The notes: generated by a model not told the origin, from the sequence alone. DNA of 64,000 bases from Candidatus Heimdallarchaeota archaeon (GCA_030149205.1 JASBSB010000004.1:98058-162057); one strand, 5' to 3'. Positions 36,391-45,492 are shown, counted from the first letter of the stretch. A program made the numbers and translations.

Positions 36391-37733
36391 TTCCTTTTGG
36401 ATGATTTTTTTCTAAAAGATTTAAAATACGAGCTCTCTTGAATGTTTCTCCCAGATTTCTTGTGCTTTCTTTTTTGTTTTGGGTTAAATTTTTTATAGCT
36501 ATTTTTAAACCAAGATTTATTTAAACCAGACCTCTTTCTCTTCTTTAGGGGTTGTTTTTCTTGCTTCTTTCGTTCTTTATACTTTTCAATATTTGTCAAT
36601 CTGATATGTTCTGGAAGACGTTCAAGTATCTTCATTTTAATTTCAGTCTCTTTTTCGATTTTGCTTATCAAATGTAACTCTTTTGGGCTAACAATAGTTA
36701 TTGCTTTTCCTTTATTGTTCATTCTTGCTGTTCTACCTACCCTGTGGATATATGTTTCAATATTTCTAGGGACTTCAAAATTAATAACGTGTGTAAGATG
36801 GGGAAGATCTATTCCCCTTGCTGCTAGATCTGTTGCAACCAATAGCTGCACCTCTTGGTTTTCGAACATTCTAAGAGCCTTTAATCTTTGAACCTTTGAC
36901 AAACCTGCATGTAGCTCTTCTACATCTAAACCCTCCCTAAGTAGTAATTTGGTCAATGTACGACTAGTTTCTTGTGAATGTGCAAAAATAATTCCTGCAC
37001 CTAAAACTGGAGCTTCAGTGGAAAGAATCTGAAGGAGTTTGTCCTTTTTCTCATTATATTGAACCTCATAAACATAATGTGATAATCCTTTGGGAAATCC
37101 ATTATGTTTGATTTCTATTTTAACTGGATGTTTTAGTAGTTTATTTGCAAGACCAAACATTTCTGGAGGTAAAGTGGCAGAGAAGAGATTGACTGAGACG
37201 TTTTTCTCCTTTGAAAGTCCTGTGACGGCCTCAATCTCTTCACTAAATCCAAGGTCCAGAAGCATATCGCATTCATCAATAACAATTATCCCAGTTTTTG
37301 AATAATCAATTCCATATTTTGTTTGACTTGTTAGAATATTTCCAGGGGTCCCAATAACTAGTTCTATCCTATCTTCCTTTGGATGAGTTTTATGGGTGTT
37401 ATCTCTGCCTCCTAATAGAAATATTGGGACATCCAAATTGTTTGTCAGAGATTTAGCAACAGTAAATATTTGCCATGCTAATTCTGAAGTAGGGGTAACG
37501 ATTAGCACCATTGGATCATTATGTTCAACCGGTGTCGTGACTATATATTCGATTGCAGGGACTAAAAAAGCCAAAGTTTTACCAGTTCCAGATGGGGATA
37601 AACTTAAAGTGGATTCCCCTTTTAGGATCCTAGGAATCACTTGTTTCTGAATTTCTGTAAGATAATTTATCTCTAACCGATCTACTAGATTTTGTTTGAT
37701 TTGGTCGTGGATTTGTAAATTTGAAGCCTTCAT
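36387..37733 (-). CDS. DEAD-box-family RNA helicase with DECD motif
   Basis: 448 residues. Motif I SPSGTGKT, Ia PTSELAWQ, II DECD (IVIDECDMLLDLGF), III SAT, V ATDLAARGID and VI HRVGRTAR are present. Residue 3 of motif II is Cys rather than Ala, as in the eukaryotic UAP56/Sub2 branch, although other signs of that branch are not obvious. The last 70 residues are a Lys/Arg-rich tail that should bind RNA without specificity. It unwinds short RNA duplexes in ribosome assembly or cold response. ATG at 37733; the 290-base region upstream may hold a long leader. Confidence 0.85.
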   Translation of the reverse strand: MKASNLQIHDQIKQNLVDRLEINYLTEIQKQVIPRILKGESTLSLSPSGTGKTLAFLVPAIEYIVTTPVEHNDPMVLIVTPTSELAWQIFTVAKSLTNNLDVPIFLLGGRDNTHKTHPKEDRIELVIGTPGNILTSQTKYGIDYSKTGIIVIDECDMLLDLGFSEEIEAVTGLSKEKNVSVNLFSATLPPEMFGLANKLLKHPVKIEIKHNGFPKGLSHYVYEVQYNEKKDKLLQILSTEAPVLGAGIIFAHSQETSRTLTKLLLREGLDVEELHAGLSKVQRLKALRMFENQEVQLLVATDLAARGIDLPHLTHVINFEVPRNIETYIHRVGRTARMNNKGKAITIVSPKELHLISKIEKETEIKMKILERLPEHIRLTNIEKYKERKKQEKQPLKKRKRSGLNKSWFKNSYKKFNPKQKRKHKKSGRNIQESSYFKSFRKKSSKRN

Positions 37734-38024
37734 ATTCTATCAAAGAATTCTGTAATATTATAAATTATAGATACAGTATCATCCTAAAAAATTTAGAGAT
37801 ATTAAAAGTGGGGGGAGGGAGAGAGACTCCTTAAAAAAAGTAAGAAGTCTCATATTAACTACAATCGTTCAATTATTTATATTTTACGTTAAGATAACAT
37901 GAAATACCAAAAAAATTCATAAAATTGGGCAGAAGTGCCATTTTGAACCATTAGTGTCTAACCCTCATTTTGAAAAGGTTGAATTAACCAAGGAGGACCT
38001 TACTAAACTTTAGTCTGAATGATC
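37734..38024. other. Intergenic stretch with G-rich tract and hairpin ahead of helicase
   Basis: No convincing gene. It holds the G-rich GTGGGGGGAGGGAGAGAG at about 37808-37825. An imperfect hairpin overlaps it: GAGACT at 37823-37828 pairs with AGTCTC at 37846-37851, with three further inner pairs. Two very short hairpins (GGTT/AACC, AAGG/CCTT) lie at about 37978-38006. On the minus strand this region could be the leader of the helicase gene or a small RNA. Confidence 0.3.
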
Positions 38025-39746
38025 CTAACGAACAATATGGGAAAGCTCGTGAAGGTAATTAATAAGTCGAAATTGTTCCACGTTTTGTTTGGTTTGAGGG
38101 TTGCGATTCATCGCGATATACCATTCACTAAATTCTTGCTCTAACCATTTCAATTCTTTCTCTACCTGCTGTTCTAGATATTCTAGGCTGTTCTCCTTAG
38201 CAATTCTTTGATTTTCTACCAATATTGTTCTTGCCTCATCAATTTCAAAGTTGAGAATTTTCAATTTTGATTTGAGAATACTTACACGAATTATAAGTGG
38301 TATTGATTCTCTCAGGGCAATCATACCTGTAAGTTGCTCTACAAGCTCAACAATTTCATTATTTATTTCTGAGGTTCTGAATATTTTCATTTCTTGTAAA
38401 AGTATCTCAACTAAGGCAATTAACGCATTAATTTTAAGGTGTGTGGGCGTACTCTCATCCTCAATTACAGAATATAAAACAGTGGTTGCGGTGGAAAGAG
38501 ATTCAAACCTAAGTTTAGATTTCAATATGATTGCTTGAGAATATGTAACATATGAGTTTAATAGATTTATCTGAGGAAACTCCTGGGCTAAATCTCTAAG
38601 CTTTTCAAAATAATCGTTAGCTTGATCTGGTTTATTCAATTCAGTGTAAATAGATACCAGATTATACAAAATCTGTGCTTTCATTGTAAAATTGCCAGGT
38701 TTGGAAAGAACTTCTAATAAAGAAACTAGGTACTGTATCGCCGATTCTGGATGCCCTCGAAAATACGCAATTTTTGCAAGTTGTAATACAGACCTACTAA
38801 TAAACATGGCATTTTGCTTTTGATAGGCTAAGCTCAGACACTTTTGAAAGTTTGAGGTTGCTTCTTCAATTTGACCAATCTCAGCAAGATAATCTCCCAA
38901 AGCGAGATATGCAAATAAGTTTGAAAACTTATCATCTGACTTCTCATAGTACTCTATTGATCCGTTGATTATAGATAATCCCTTTGAAATTCTACCTGAT
39001 TTTAGTAAATAAATCCCTTCCCAAAATTCAATACGTGGTCGCAAATTTACGAGACCAAATCTGTCAATTACTTTTGCTAAATTTTTTATTGAGTAATTAC
39101 TATTTATAATCTCATTTTGATCATACTCACAATGGATGTGCTCAAGATTTAGCATTATATATTGATAGACTAAATTATTTTCAAGTAATTGATTTGAAAG
39201 GTAGTCTATCTCAGTTGCATCACATCTACCTTTACGAAGGGATATTATAAGACCTAAGCTATCTATAATGAAAGAAAATATTGTTTCTGGCTTACTTAGA
39301 AGTAGATTCAACACATCTGAATGAAATATCTCCGCATCGTCAATTTCATATTTATTAAGAGCCAAAAGGATTTTTAATAAATATAGACCTAGTACGAAAT
39401 AATCCTTTAACTCTTTTCCTAAAATAGAATTTTGTAAAAGTTGATTTAATGTTTTTACCTGAAATTCTAATCCGTCATTGTCAGAATTTATTACATGAAC
39501 TATTCCTTTCAAGATATTCAGGTACAAAATTTGTTCTACCGTGAGATTTTTACTTTCAAGTGTTTGTAATTGTAAAGTCGCTTCTTTTGCCTTCCCCTCG
39601 TTCAATAAACAACAGATATGGTTTAATTTTGCAGTTGGTGACTCACATGAGCTTAGAGTCTTTTTTAACTCATTAACCTGTGGTAGGGAATCTAATTGGA
39701 TAAACAACAAAAAGTTGTTATCTAATAGGTCCACCAACTTCTCCAT
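38025..39746 (-). CDS. Large TPR-type helical repeat protein
   Basis: 573 residues, nearly all helical. From about residue 230 to 420 there are recognisable tetratricopeptide units (LFAYLALGDYLAEIGQIEEA, KAQILYNLVSIYTELNKPD, each with the A/G-Y-A spacing). The flanks are TPR-like but degenerate. No membrane helix or catalytic motif. It probably acts as a cytoplasmic scaffold, comparable with regulators of the MalT/LuxR TPR type but without a DNA-binding domain. ATG at 39746. Confidence 0.7.
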   Translation of the reverse strand: MEKLVDLLDNNFLLFIQLDSLPQVNELKKTLSSCESPTAKLNHICCLLNEGKAKEATLQLQTLESKNLTVEQILYLNILKGIVHVINSDNDGLEFQVKTLNQLLQNSILGKELKDYFVLGLYLLKILLALNKYEIDDAEIFHSDVLNLLLSKPETIFSFIIDSLGLIISLRKGRCDATEIDYLSNQLLENNLVYQYIMLNLEHIHCEYDQNEIINSNYSIKNLAKVIDRFGLVNLRPRIEFWEGIYLLKSGRISKGLSIINGSIEYYEKSDDKFSNLFAYLALGDYLAEIGQIEEATSNFQKCLSLAYQKQNAMFISRSVLQLAKIAYFRGHPESAIQYLVSLLEVLSKPGNFTMKAQILYNLVSIYTELNKPDQANDYFEKLRDLAQEFPQINLLNSYVTYSQAIILKSKLRFESLSTATTVLYSVIEDESTPTHLKINALIALVEILLQEMKIFRTSEINNEIVELVEQLTGMIALRESIPLIIRVSILKSKLKILNFEIDEARTILVENQRIAKENSLEYLEQQVEKELKWLEQEFSEWYIAMNRNPQTKQNVEQFRLINYLHELSHIVR

Positions 39747-39812
39747 AATTTATTACTTCTTTTTCATCATTTATATGTTTAGATGTTACATTTTATTTCA
39801 TAAGATTGTGAA

Positions 39813-40220
39813 TTATGACACATTTTTAGACAGTAATTTCATTATCTCTAATTGTTTAGGTAATGTAAAATATAATTTTAATTTAGAAATTTTTACCCAC
39901 TTTAACTCACTATGTTCAACTACCTTAATGTTTTGTAGATTATCAGAGTTACAGATGTAATTAATAAGGACAGCAGGAGCTTCTCCTCTGTAAAAATTAT
40001 ACACATGAAACAATTCATATTGAGATATATTTAGGTTTAACTCCTCTTTCATTTCTCTTCTTAAACATGCCTCAAGAGTTTCATTTGGTTCCAATCGTCC
40101 ACTGGGGAACTCCCATATATCGATAGGGAAATCTGGTTTAGGGATTCTCTTAGCGATTAAAACTTCATTTTGCTCATTTAGAAATATTCCCGCCACAGCT
40201 ACAACATAACAATTTTCCAT
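39813..40220 (-). CDS. NUDIX hydrolase
   Basis: 135 residues with the Nudix box G-x5-E-x7-R-E-x-x-E-E: GRLEPNETLEACLRREMKEE near residues 40-60. The final Gly of the box is replaced by Asn. The N-terminus (VAVAGIFLNEQNEVLIAKR) and IWEFPSG match MutT/8-oxo-dGTPase-like members that cleave nucleoside diphosphate derivatives. Start ATG at 40220. Standalone gene between the TPR protein and a divergent HAD phosphatase. Confidence 0.85.
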   Translation of the reverse strand: MENCYVVAVAGIFLNEQNEVLIAKRIPKPDFPIDIWEFPSGRLEPNETLEACLRREMKEELNLNISQYELFHVYNFYRGEAPAVLINYICNSDNLQNIKVVEHSELKWVKISKLKLYFTLPKQLEIMKLLSKNVS

Positions 40221-40330
40221 GAATTAATTTTATTAATATTTTATATAATGTTCTCGAATCACGATGTTCTAATGCATTTCATTTAGTTAATTACTAAATA
40301 GCTTTTTAGGATGAGTAAGCATGTAGAAAT

Positions 40331-41140
40331 ATGAAAGAGTTCAAGGCTTGGTTGTTTGATGGGGACGGTGTCCTGTATCTTCTCAATCAGAGGATAAAAG
40401 GGGGAAAAGAATTAATAAATCACCTTCGCTCTGAAAGGAAATTAATTTACTTAATATCAAATAACTCTACTAAAACATTAGATCAATATGTTAGTAAACT
40501 TCAAACTATGGATATACACATACCCAAAGAAAACATTATTACATCAGCATATGTTACTGCTGAATACCTAGCAAAGAACTATGATTTTAAGTTTGTATTC
40601 GCAGTTGGTGAAGGTGGGTTAACTGATGCGCTAGTTTCAAATAACTTTCTAATCACTGATGAAATTGATAAGATTGAGGCGGTAATTGTGGGTATGGATA
40701 GGGCATTCACTTATCGAAAGGCTGAAATTGCCTCAAGGGCTATTTTAAGAGGTGCTAAATTTTTTGCTACCAACCCAGATAAAAGCTTTCCAACCCCAGA
40801 AGGACTCTCTCCCGGAGCTGGTGCAATGATTGCAACGATTAATGCAACTACCGAGCAGAAGCCAGAAATAATATTTGGTAAACCAAACAAATATTTATTT
40901 GAAAAAGCTCTTTCCCTTTCTGGTCTTCAAAAAGAAGAAGTTGTAATGGTTGGAGACAGAATAGACACTGACATTCTTGGTGCAACTAACAATGGAATAC
41001 ATTCAATTCTTGTTAGAACTGGCGTATCCTCAGATAAACCTATTGATATCTTAAAATCTGAGATGAATACGTATGGAGTAAACCCTGATGTATTTTCATC
41101 ATGTGAGGAAATATACCAATTTATTTTGAATAGAGAATGA
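40331..41140 (+). CDS. HAD phosphatase of the NagD/p-nitrophenylphosphatase type
   Basis: 269 residues. Motif I FDGDGVLY (Asp near residues 10 and 12), motif II SNNST, a C2-type alpha/beta cap in the middle (AVIVGMDRAFTYRK), motif III in FGKPNKY, motif IV VGDRIDTDI. The family includes phosphoglycolate phosphatase and NagD nucleotidase; substrate not determinable. ATG at 40331. Confidence 0.85.
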   Translation: MKEFKAWLFDGDGVLYLLNQRIKGGKELINHLRSERKLIYLISNNSTKTLDQYVSKLQTMDIHIPKENIITSAYVTAEYLAKNYDFKFVFAVGEGGLTDALVSNNFLITDEIDKIEAVIVGMDRAFTYRKAEIASRAILRGAKFFATNPDKSFPTPEGLSPGAGAMIATINATTEQKPEIIFGKPNKYLFEKALSLSGLQKEEVVMVGDRIDTDILGATNNGIHSILVRTGVSSDKPIDILKSEMNTYGVNPDVFSSCEEIYQFILNRE

Positions 41141-41171
41141 CACCAGATTTTAAGTTGAGAAAGATCAAAAA

Positions 41172-42119
41172 TCAACCCATCAGATTCTGATATAAATTTT
41201 CTAAATCTTCATCGGAAGAAACTATCAGATCAACATCATTGAGTTCTTCAGGAGTTAAACTAAAAGTACCTTGTCCTCCAATGGCGATTTGAACATGATC
41301 TCCAAGGTTTTCATGGATAAACTTTACCTGCTTAATCAATGTTGATGAATACAAAGGAGAAACCAGCGAAAAAAATATCCACACTGGAGTCGTATTGATA
41401 ATTTTCTTTAGAAAAGTCAAGAAATCTTCTGTGGGGACTTTATACCCAAGGTTAATGATTTGGTAGAAAGGATTAAATAAAAATTCTAGAAATATTAAAG
41501 GAAGAACATGTTCTTCACCTTCAGCAGGAACTAGGACTATTGTACCTCTTTCTTTTTCCTTCGTTTGCTGAGCAATCAAATAACGAAGGTAAGTTTCAAT
41601 TCTGTAAGATATTATGTGCTCCTCAGAAATTGTCAAAGTACCAGTTGACCAATCTGTTCCAACTTTCCTCATCAGAGGGGTCATTAGTCTTAAAATTAAT
41701 TGAGTATCAGTAAGACCAAATGAATTGACAGTTTTGTCTAAGTAAAAATTGGAATAGCTGTTATCGAGCAAAAGTTTAGTTAGACCTTCTAGGTCATCTG
41801 CATTAAGAACTTTAGTTTTGTTTACCTTTGGCTTTGAGGGTGGTTGCTTTTCATCAGCCCTAAAGTATTGCTCAACAATTGAATCTCCGACTAATGTGAT
41901 TACAGTGTATCTTCCCCTTCTTAAATGTCTCTTTTCAACATTTATAACCCTTTTAAGCTTGAGTTCCTTCATTGCGTTTGAAATTGTGCTAGATTTTAAT
42001 CCATACTCGTCTCTGAACTCTGAAATTGGAACCTCTCTTCCCCGATTCAATTTAAGATGTCTTAAAATCACCTCTTTTGCTGAAAGTTTTTCTATGTTTT
42101 GAATTTTATTGTTCAACAT
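41172..42119 (-). CDS. Winged-helix regulator with CarH-like cobalamin-binding module
   Basis: 315 residues. Residues 1-85 are a winged helix (EVPISEFRDEYGLKSSTISN recognition region, wing HLRRGRYTVITL). Residues about 105-185 form the four-helix cap of B12 photoreceptors, with the W-x9-EH motif at Trp157, Glu167, His168. Residues about 192-315 are a Rossmann-like B12 domain: E-x-H at Glu202/His204 (lower cobalt ligand), LG before the second helix and GGQG near residue 283. In CarH these parts bind adenosylcobalamin and respond to light. There the DNA-binding part is MerR-type; here it is not. The residue after Trp157 is Ser where Thermus CarH, as I recall, has the light-state His ligand. It lies 20 bases after crtB in the carotenoid island and likely regulates it. 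Confidence 0.8.
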   Translation of the reverse strand: MLNNKIQNIEKLSAKEVILRHLKLNRGREVPISEFRDEYGLKSSTISNAMKELKLKRVINVEKRHLRRGRYTVITLVGDSIVEQYFRADEKQPPSKPKVNKTKVLNADDLEGLTKLLLDNSYSNFYLDKTVNSFGLTDTQLILRLMTPLMRKVGTDWSTGTLTISEEHIISYRIETYLRYLIAQQTKEKERGTIVLVPAEGEEHVLPLIFLEFLFNPFYQIINLGYKVPTEDFLTFLKKIINTTPVWIFFSLVSPLYSSTLIKQVKFIHENLGDHVQIAIGGQGTFSLTPEELNDVDLIVSSDEDLENLYQNLMG

Positions 42120-42130
42120 TTTATCATCCT

Positions 42131-42140
42131 GTTCATGAAC
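42131..42140. promoter_or_regulatory. Palindrome between crtB and the B12 regulator
   Basis: GTTCATGAAC is a perfect ten-base palindrome, twelve bases before the regulator ATG and touching the crtB stop codon. The core TTCATGAA recurs at the crtB start (43146-43153) and as TTCATAAA at 43165-43172. It is a candidate autoregulatory operator. The core also occurs by chance within the LRR gene near 10708, so the case rests on position. Confidence 0.35.
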
Positions 42141-43150
42141 TAAAAAGGATTGTTCACAGCTGTCAACGATTGTAAGTTATGACAGCTAAAAACCTCAATT
42201 GGCTTCTCCTTTATATTGATCTTGAGTTTCAGGGCTATTGCAATTTTTCGAATCTTTGATACGACTACCCTCTTTTTTAATACCGGGTAGTTTTCTCTTT
42301 GGCTTTGAAGCACGATCTCCCTGTAAACCTTTCCAGCAAGAATTAAAGGATAATGAGCATACTCAGGCAGATGATAGATTGAGTACATAGAATCTTCGTA
42401 CATCTGAAGAACGAGTTTTGATAAGTATTTCATAAACCCTGTAAAGTTCTCCTCATATTCATTTCCCTCTATTAGTTCGGCTATGTTGTGAATTCCAAAG
42501 GAACTAAGCATTTCTTTTGGTAAATATATCCTACCATTGTCATAATCCTCTTTAACATCTCTGAGAATGTTTGTAAGTTGCATTGCCTCACCTAATAGCT
42601 TTGCTTTTCTTAAAATTTTTTCATTTGGGTTTTTCATTATTAAGTGTGTCATTATACAACCCACCGTCCCAGCTACAGAATAAGCATATTCTTGAAGTTC
42701 CTGGAAGGTATTAAACTGTGTCATCTCCAGGTCATTCTTCATTCCTGAGATCATGTCTCTGAAATAATGAATTGGTATTTTTGAGCTTCTAATTGTGTTT
42801 TGTACTAATCTTAGAATGGGGTGATTAGGGATAAATGAGGACAGGTTATTGAGGAAAAAATCAAGTTCAGATAAGTATTGGTATTTTTTAGATTTTTCTA
42901 GCTCAATTGAGTCAGTTATATCATCTAAGATCCTCAAGAATGAATAGATTACCTGAACCTTCATGTTAACATCTTCAGGAAAGAACTTTGATGCAAAAGA
43001 AAAAGATTTGGCCTTTATATTCATTATATCATAACAATATTTCCTAGCGACCTCTTCCCCTTTGTTCATGTTTACAATTGGATACATTTCAAATAGGTAA
43101 TGCTCTAGATTAGATAATTCTGTATTGAGCAGTAAATCATAATAGTTCAT
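42140..43150 (-). CDS. crtB: Phytoene synthase
   Basis: 336-residue trans-isoprenyl synthase that joins two geranylgeranyl diphosphates to phytoene. Both Asp-rich substrate-binding motifs are visible: FLRILDDITDSIE (about residues 70-82) and NILRDVKEDYDNGRIYLP (about 195-212). SFSFASKFFP at about 52-61 is typical of phytoene/squalene synthases. ATG at 43150, close to a TATA element shared with the divergent crtI gene. The CarH-like regulator follows on the same strand after 20 bases, so both are probably on one transcript. Confidence 0.9.
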   Translation of the reverse strand: MNYYDLLLNTELSNLEHYLFEMYPIVNMNKGEEVARKYCYDIMNIKAKSFSFASKFFPEDVNMKVQVIYSFLRILDDITDSIELEKSKKYQYLSELDFFLNNLSSFIPNHPILRLVQNTIRSSKIPIHYFRDMISGMKNDLEMTQFNTFQELQEYAYSVAGTVGCIMTHLIMKNPNEKILRKAKLLGEAMQLTNILRDVKEDYDNGRIYLPKEMLSSFGIHNIAELIEGNEYEENFTGFMKYLSKLVLQMYEDSMYSIYHLPEYAHYPLILAGKVYREIVLQSQRENYPVLKKRVVVSKIRKIAIALKLKINIKEKPIEVFSCHNLQSLTAVNNPF

Positions 43151-43186
43151 GAATAATTGAATAGTTCATAAACTTGTATTTATATA
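43141..43186. promoter_or_regulatory. Shared bidirectional promoter of crtB and crtI with direct repeats
   Basis: Only 58 bases separate the two divergent genes. A single near-symmetric TATA element, TTTATATA at 43179-43186 (TATATAAA on the other strand), lies about 25 bases before the crtI ATG and about 30 before the crtB ATG, so both transcripts would be leaderless or nearly so. Between it and crtB a direct repeat AATAGTTCAT occurs twice with a 19-base period (43141-43150 and 43160-43169); the first overlaps the crtB start codon. These repeats share the core with the palindrome at 42131-42140. Confidence 0.55.
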
Positions 43187-43208
43187 TTAGCTTTTATGAC
43201 AATCATTA

Positions 43209-44696
43209 ATGATGAAGCAGAAAAAGTCTGTTGTTGTTATCGGAAGCGGGTTTGGTGGATTAACTACTGCGATTAAGTTATTGAACAAGGGGTTTCAGGT
43301 AACTGTTTTAGAGAAAAATGAACAGATAGGTGGAAGAGCTTCAGTGCTTGAAAAAAACGGGTTTAAGTTTGACATGGGTCCAACAGTAATTACTGTACCA
43401 GAAATTTTTAGATCACTTTTTGAAGAATCTGGAAAAAATCTTGACAATTATGTAGAACTATTACCAGTTTATCCCTTCTATAGGATTTATTTTGATGATA
43501 AAAGTAAATTTGACTATGGTACACCTGAAGACAATATCAGACAGATTAAAGAGCTAGAACCTGAAGATTTAAACGGTTACAGGCGTATGTTAAAGGATAT
43601 TGAACCCATTTATAAAAAAGGGTATTTGGAACTTGCTACCAAACCATTTTTGACAGTGTTTAGTATGTTAAAGATTGCACCTCTATTGTTTAAGCTCAAG
43701 GGCTATTTAACAAATTATCAGTTTGTAAGTAGGTACGTGCAAAATAATAAATTAAGGCAGGTTTTCTCTTTTCATCCACTTTTGATTGGAGGAAACCCAT
43801 TTTCTGTACCCTCAATTTACTCCTTAATTCAATACATAGAGAAAGAATATGGGATATGGTATCCAAGGGGTGGAACTGGGAGACTTGTGAAGAGTATGGG
43901 TCAATTGATTGAAGAGTTAGGAGGGGAGATTAAGCTAAATTCAGAAGTCGTCAATTTGGAAATTACCGATAAGAGGGTCACAGGGGTCATGATTAAATCT
44001 GGTGAAGTGCTTCATCCAGATTTTGTTGTTTCCAATGCCGACGTTGCAACCACCTACACAAAGTTGATAGACAAAAGATGGAGAAAGAAAAATTCTAATA
44101 AGAGATACGAAAAGGCTAAATACAGTATGAGTCTGTTTCTTATTTATTTTGGGACGAAGAAGAAATATCCTGAAATGAAACATCACACAATTATCCTCGG
44201 GCCAAGATACAAGGGGTTGTTAGAAGATATATTTAAGAAAAAGATATTAGCGGATGATTTTTCATCTTATCTACATGTTCCTTCACTAACTGACCCAGAG
44301 ATGGCTCCAAAAGGGCATGAGGCATTTTATATTCTTGTACCTGTACCAAATCTGGATGCAGACATCAATTGGAAAGAAATGGGGGCCAAGTTAAAAACAA
44401 AGGTCTTAAACTTTCTTGATGAATTCTATTTGGAGGGGCTTCTTGAAAACCTGGTTGTGGATGAGATCTTTACCCCAAATGACTTTGCTACCAGATATCA
44501 ATCATACAAAGGCACAGGTTTCAGTTTAGAGCCAACTATGAGACAATCTGCTTATTTTCGTCCACATAACAGATCTGAAGATATCACAAATCTATATATC
44601 TCTGGAGCTGGAACACATCCTGGGGCTGGATTGCCAGGAGTTGTAGCCAGTGGCGAGATAACTGCAAATCTGATAGATGAGGATGCACATGCTTAG
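43209..44696 (+). CDS. crtI: Phytoene desaturase CrtI type
   Basis: 495-residue FAD enzyme. The N-terminal dinucleotide motif VVVIGSGFGGLTTA, the GGRASVLEKNGFKFDMGPT stretch and the C-terminal FAD-binding GAGTHPGAGLPGVVASGE are diagnostic for CrtI. It introduces double bonds into phytoene to give neurosporene or lycopene. ATG at 43209 (a second ATG follows at once). It is cotranscribed with the overlapping lycopene cyclase gene. Confidence 0.9.
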   Translation: MMKQKKSVVVIGSGFGGLTTAIKLLNKGFQVTVLEKNEQIGGRASVLEKNGFKFDMGPTVITVPEIFRSLFEESGKNLDNYVELLPVYPFYRIYFDDKSKFDYGTPEDNIRQIKELEPEDLNGYRRMLKDIEPIYKKGYLELATKPFLTVFSMLKIAPLLFKLKGYLTNYQFVSRYVQNNKLRQVFSFHPLLIGGNPFSVPSIYSLIQYIEKEYGIWYPRGGTGRLVKSMGQLIEELGGEIKLNSEVVNLEITDKRVTGVMIKSGEVLHPDFVVSNADVATTYTKLIDKRWRKKNSNKRYEKAKYSMSLFLIYFGTKKKYPEMKHHTIILGPRYKGLLEDIFKKKILADDFSSYLHVPSLTDPEMAPKGHEAFYILVPVPNLDADINWKEMGAKLKTKVLNFLDEFYLEGLLENLVVDEIFTPNDFATRYQSYKGTGFSLEPTMRQSAYFRPHNRSEDITNLYISGAGTHPGAGLPGVVASGEITANLIDEDAHA

Positions 44697-45492
44697 CTAC
44701 TCTTTGGTTCTGTTTGTATTCGTGGGGATTCCGACTCTTATCCTGGTGTTCATTTCCCTTTCAGTCAAAGTATTAAACAAACAGACTTCACTCTATTTAT
44801 TATCTCTATCTGTTATTGCTGTTTTGTATACTACTCCCTGGGACAATTATTTGGTGTATCATTCAGTTTGGTATTACGACCAGAATAAAATCTGGAATGT
44901 GTTCATTTGGTTTGTTCCACTGGAAGAATACTTATTTTTTGTAATTCAGACATGGTTTACAGGGTTAGTAACGTTGTTACTAATACACAACCAAGATAAA
45001 ATTAAGAACAACCATGAAATTATTAAAGTACCTAGTGAGTCAAGGGCAAAATTGACCTGGGTAATTAATGAAGCTGTGAATAATGTTAGAGAACCCAAGG
45101 CCATACTTTTAATTTCACTCACAGTTATGTCTAGCCTTTTACTCTGGCTATTTAAATTTTCGACACTTTTTTACTTTTTATTGATAACTGCTTGGGCTTT
45201 GTACCCAATCACTCTTCAGTTGGTTGTGGGGTTCAGATTTATTGGAAGATACGGGTCTTCCCTTCTTGCGGGGGTAACATTAACTTCACTCTATCTTTGT
45301 ATAGTTGATTATATCTCAATAAACGATAAAGTTTGGGAAATCAACAAGTTATACACAATAAATGGTTTAGGAGTCGGGGTACTTCCATTTGAAGAGATCT
45401 GGTTTTTCATTATTACAAATGTACTTGTCTCACTTGGAATCATTCTGTTCTCTGTTATTGGGGGAATATCTGAATCTGTATCTGTCGATTAG
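44689..45492 (+). CDS. crtY: Lycopene cyclase, fused CrtYc/CrtYd membrane type
   Basis: About 267 residues, seven membrane helices, two copies of the lycopene cyclase domain. First copy: TTPWDNYLVYHSVWYYD and WFVPLEEYLFFVIQTW; second copy: YISINDKVWEI and GVLPFEEIWFFIITN. The paired P-x-E-E motifs carry the catalytic acids. The product is beta-carotene if lycopene is the substrate. The ATG at 44689 is preferred since GAGG lies six bases ahead; ATGs at 44677 and 44683 are in frame. It overlaps the crtI end by eight bases. No carotenoid oxygenase or rhodopsin gene is in the window. Confidence 0.88.
   Translation: MLSYSLVLFVFVGIPTLILVFISLSVKVLNKQTSLYLLSLSVIAVLYTTPWDNYLVYHSVWYYDQNKIWNVFIWFVPLEEYLFFVIQTWFTGLVTLLLIHNQDKIKNNHEIIKVPSESRAKLTWVINEAVNNVREPKAILLISLTVMSSLLLWLFKFSTLFYFLLITAWALYPITLQLVVGFRFIGRYGSSLLAGVTLTSLYLCIVDYISINDKVWEINKLYTINGLGVGVLPFEEIWFFIITNVLVSLGIILFSVIGGISESVSVD

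Noticed and set aside
41172..42119. Plain MarR-type repressor
   Set aside because: The winged helix covers only the first 85 residues; the remaining 230 match the B12-photoreceptor layout.
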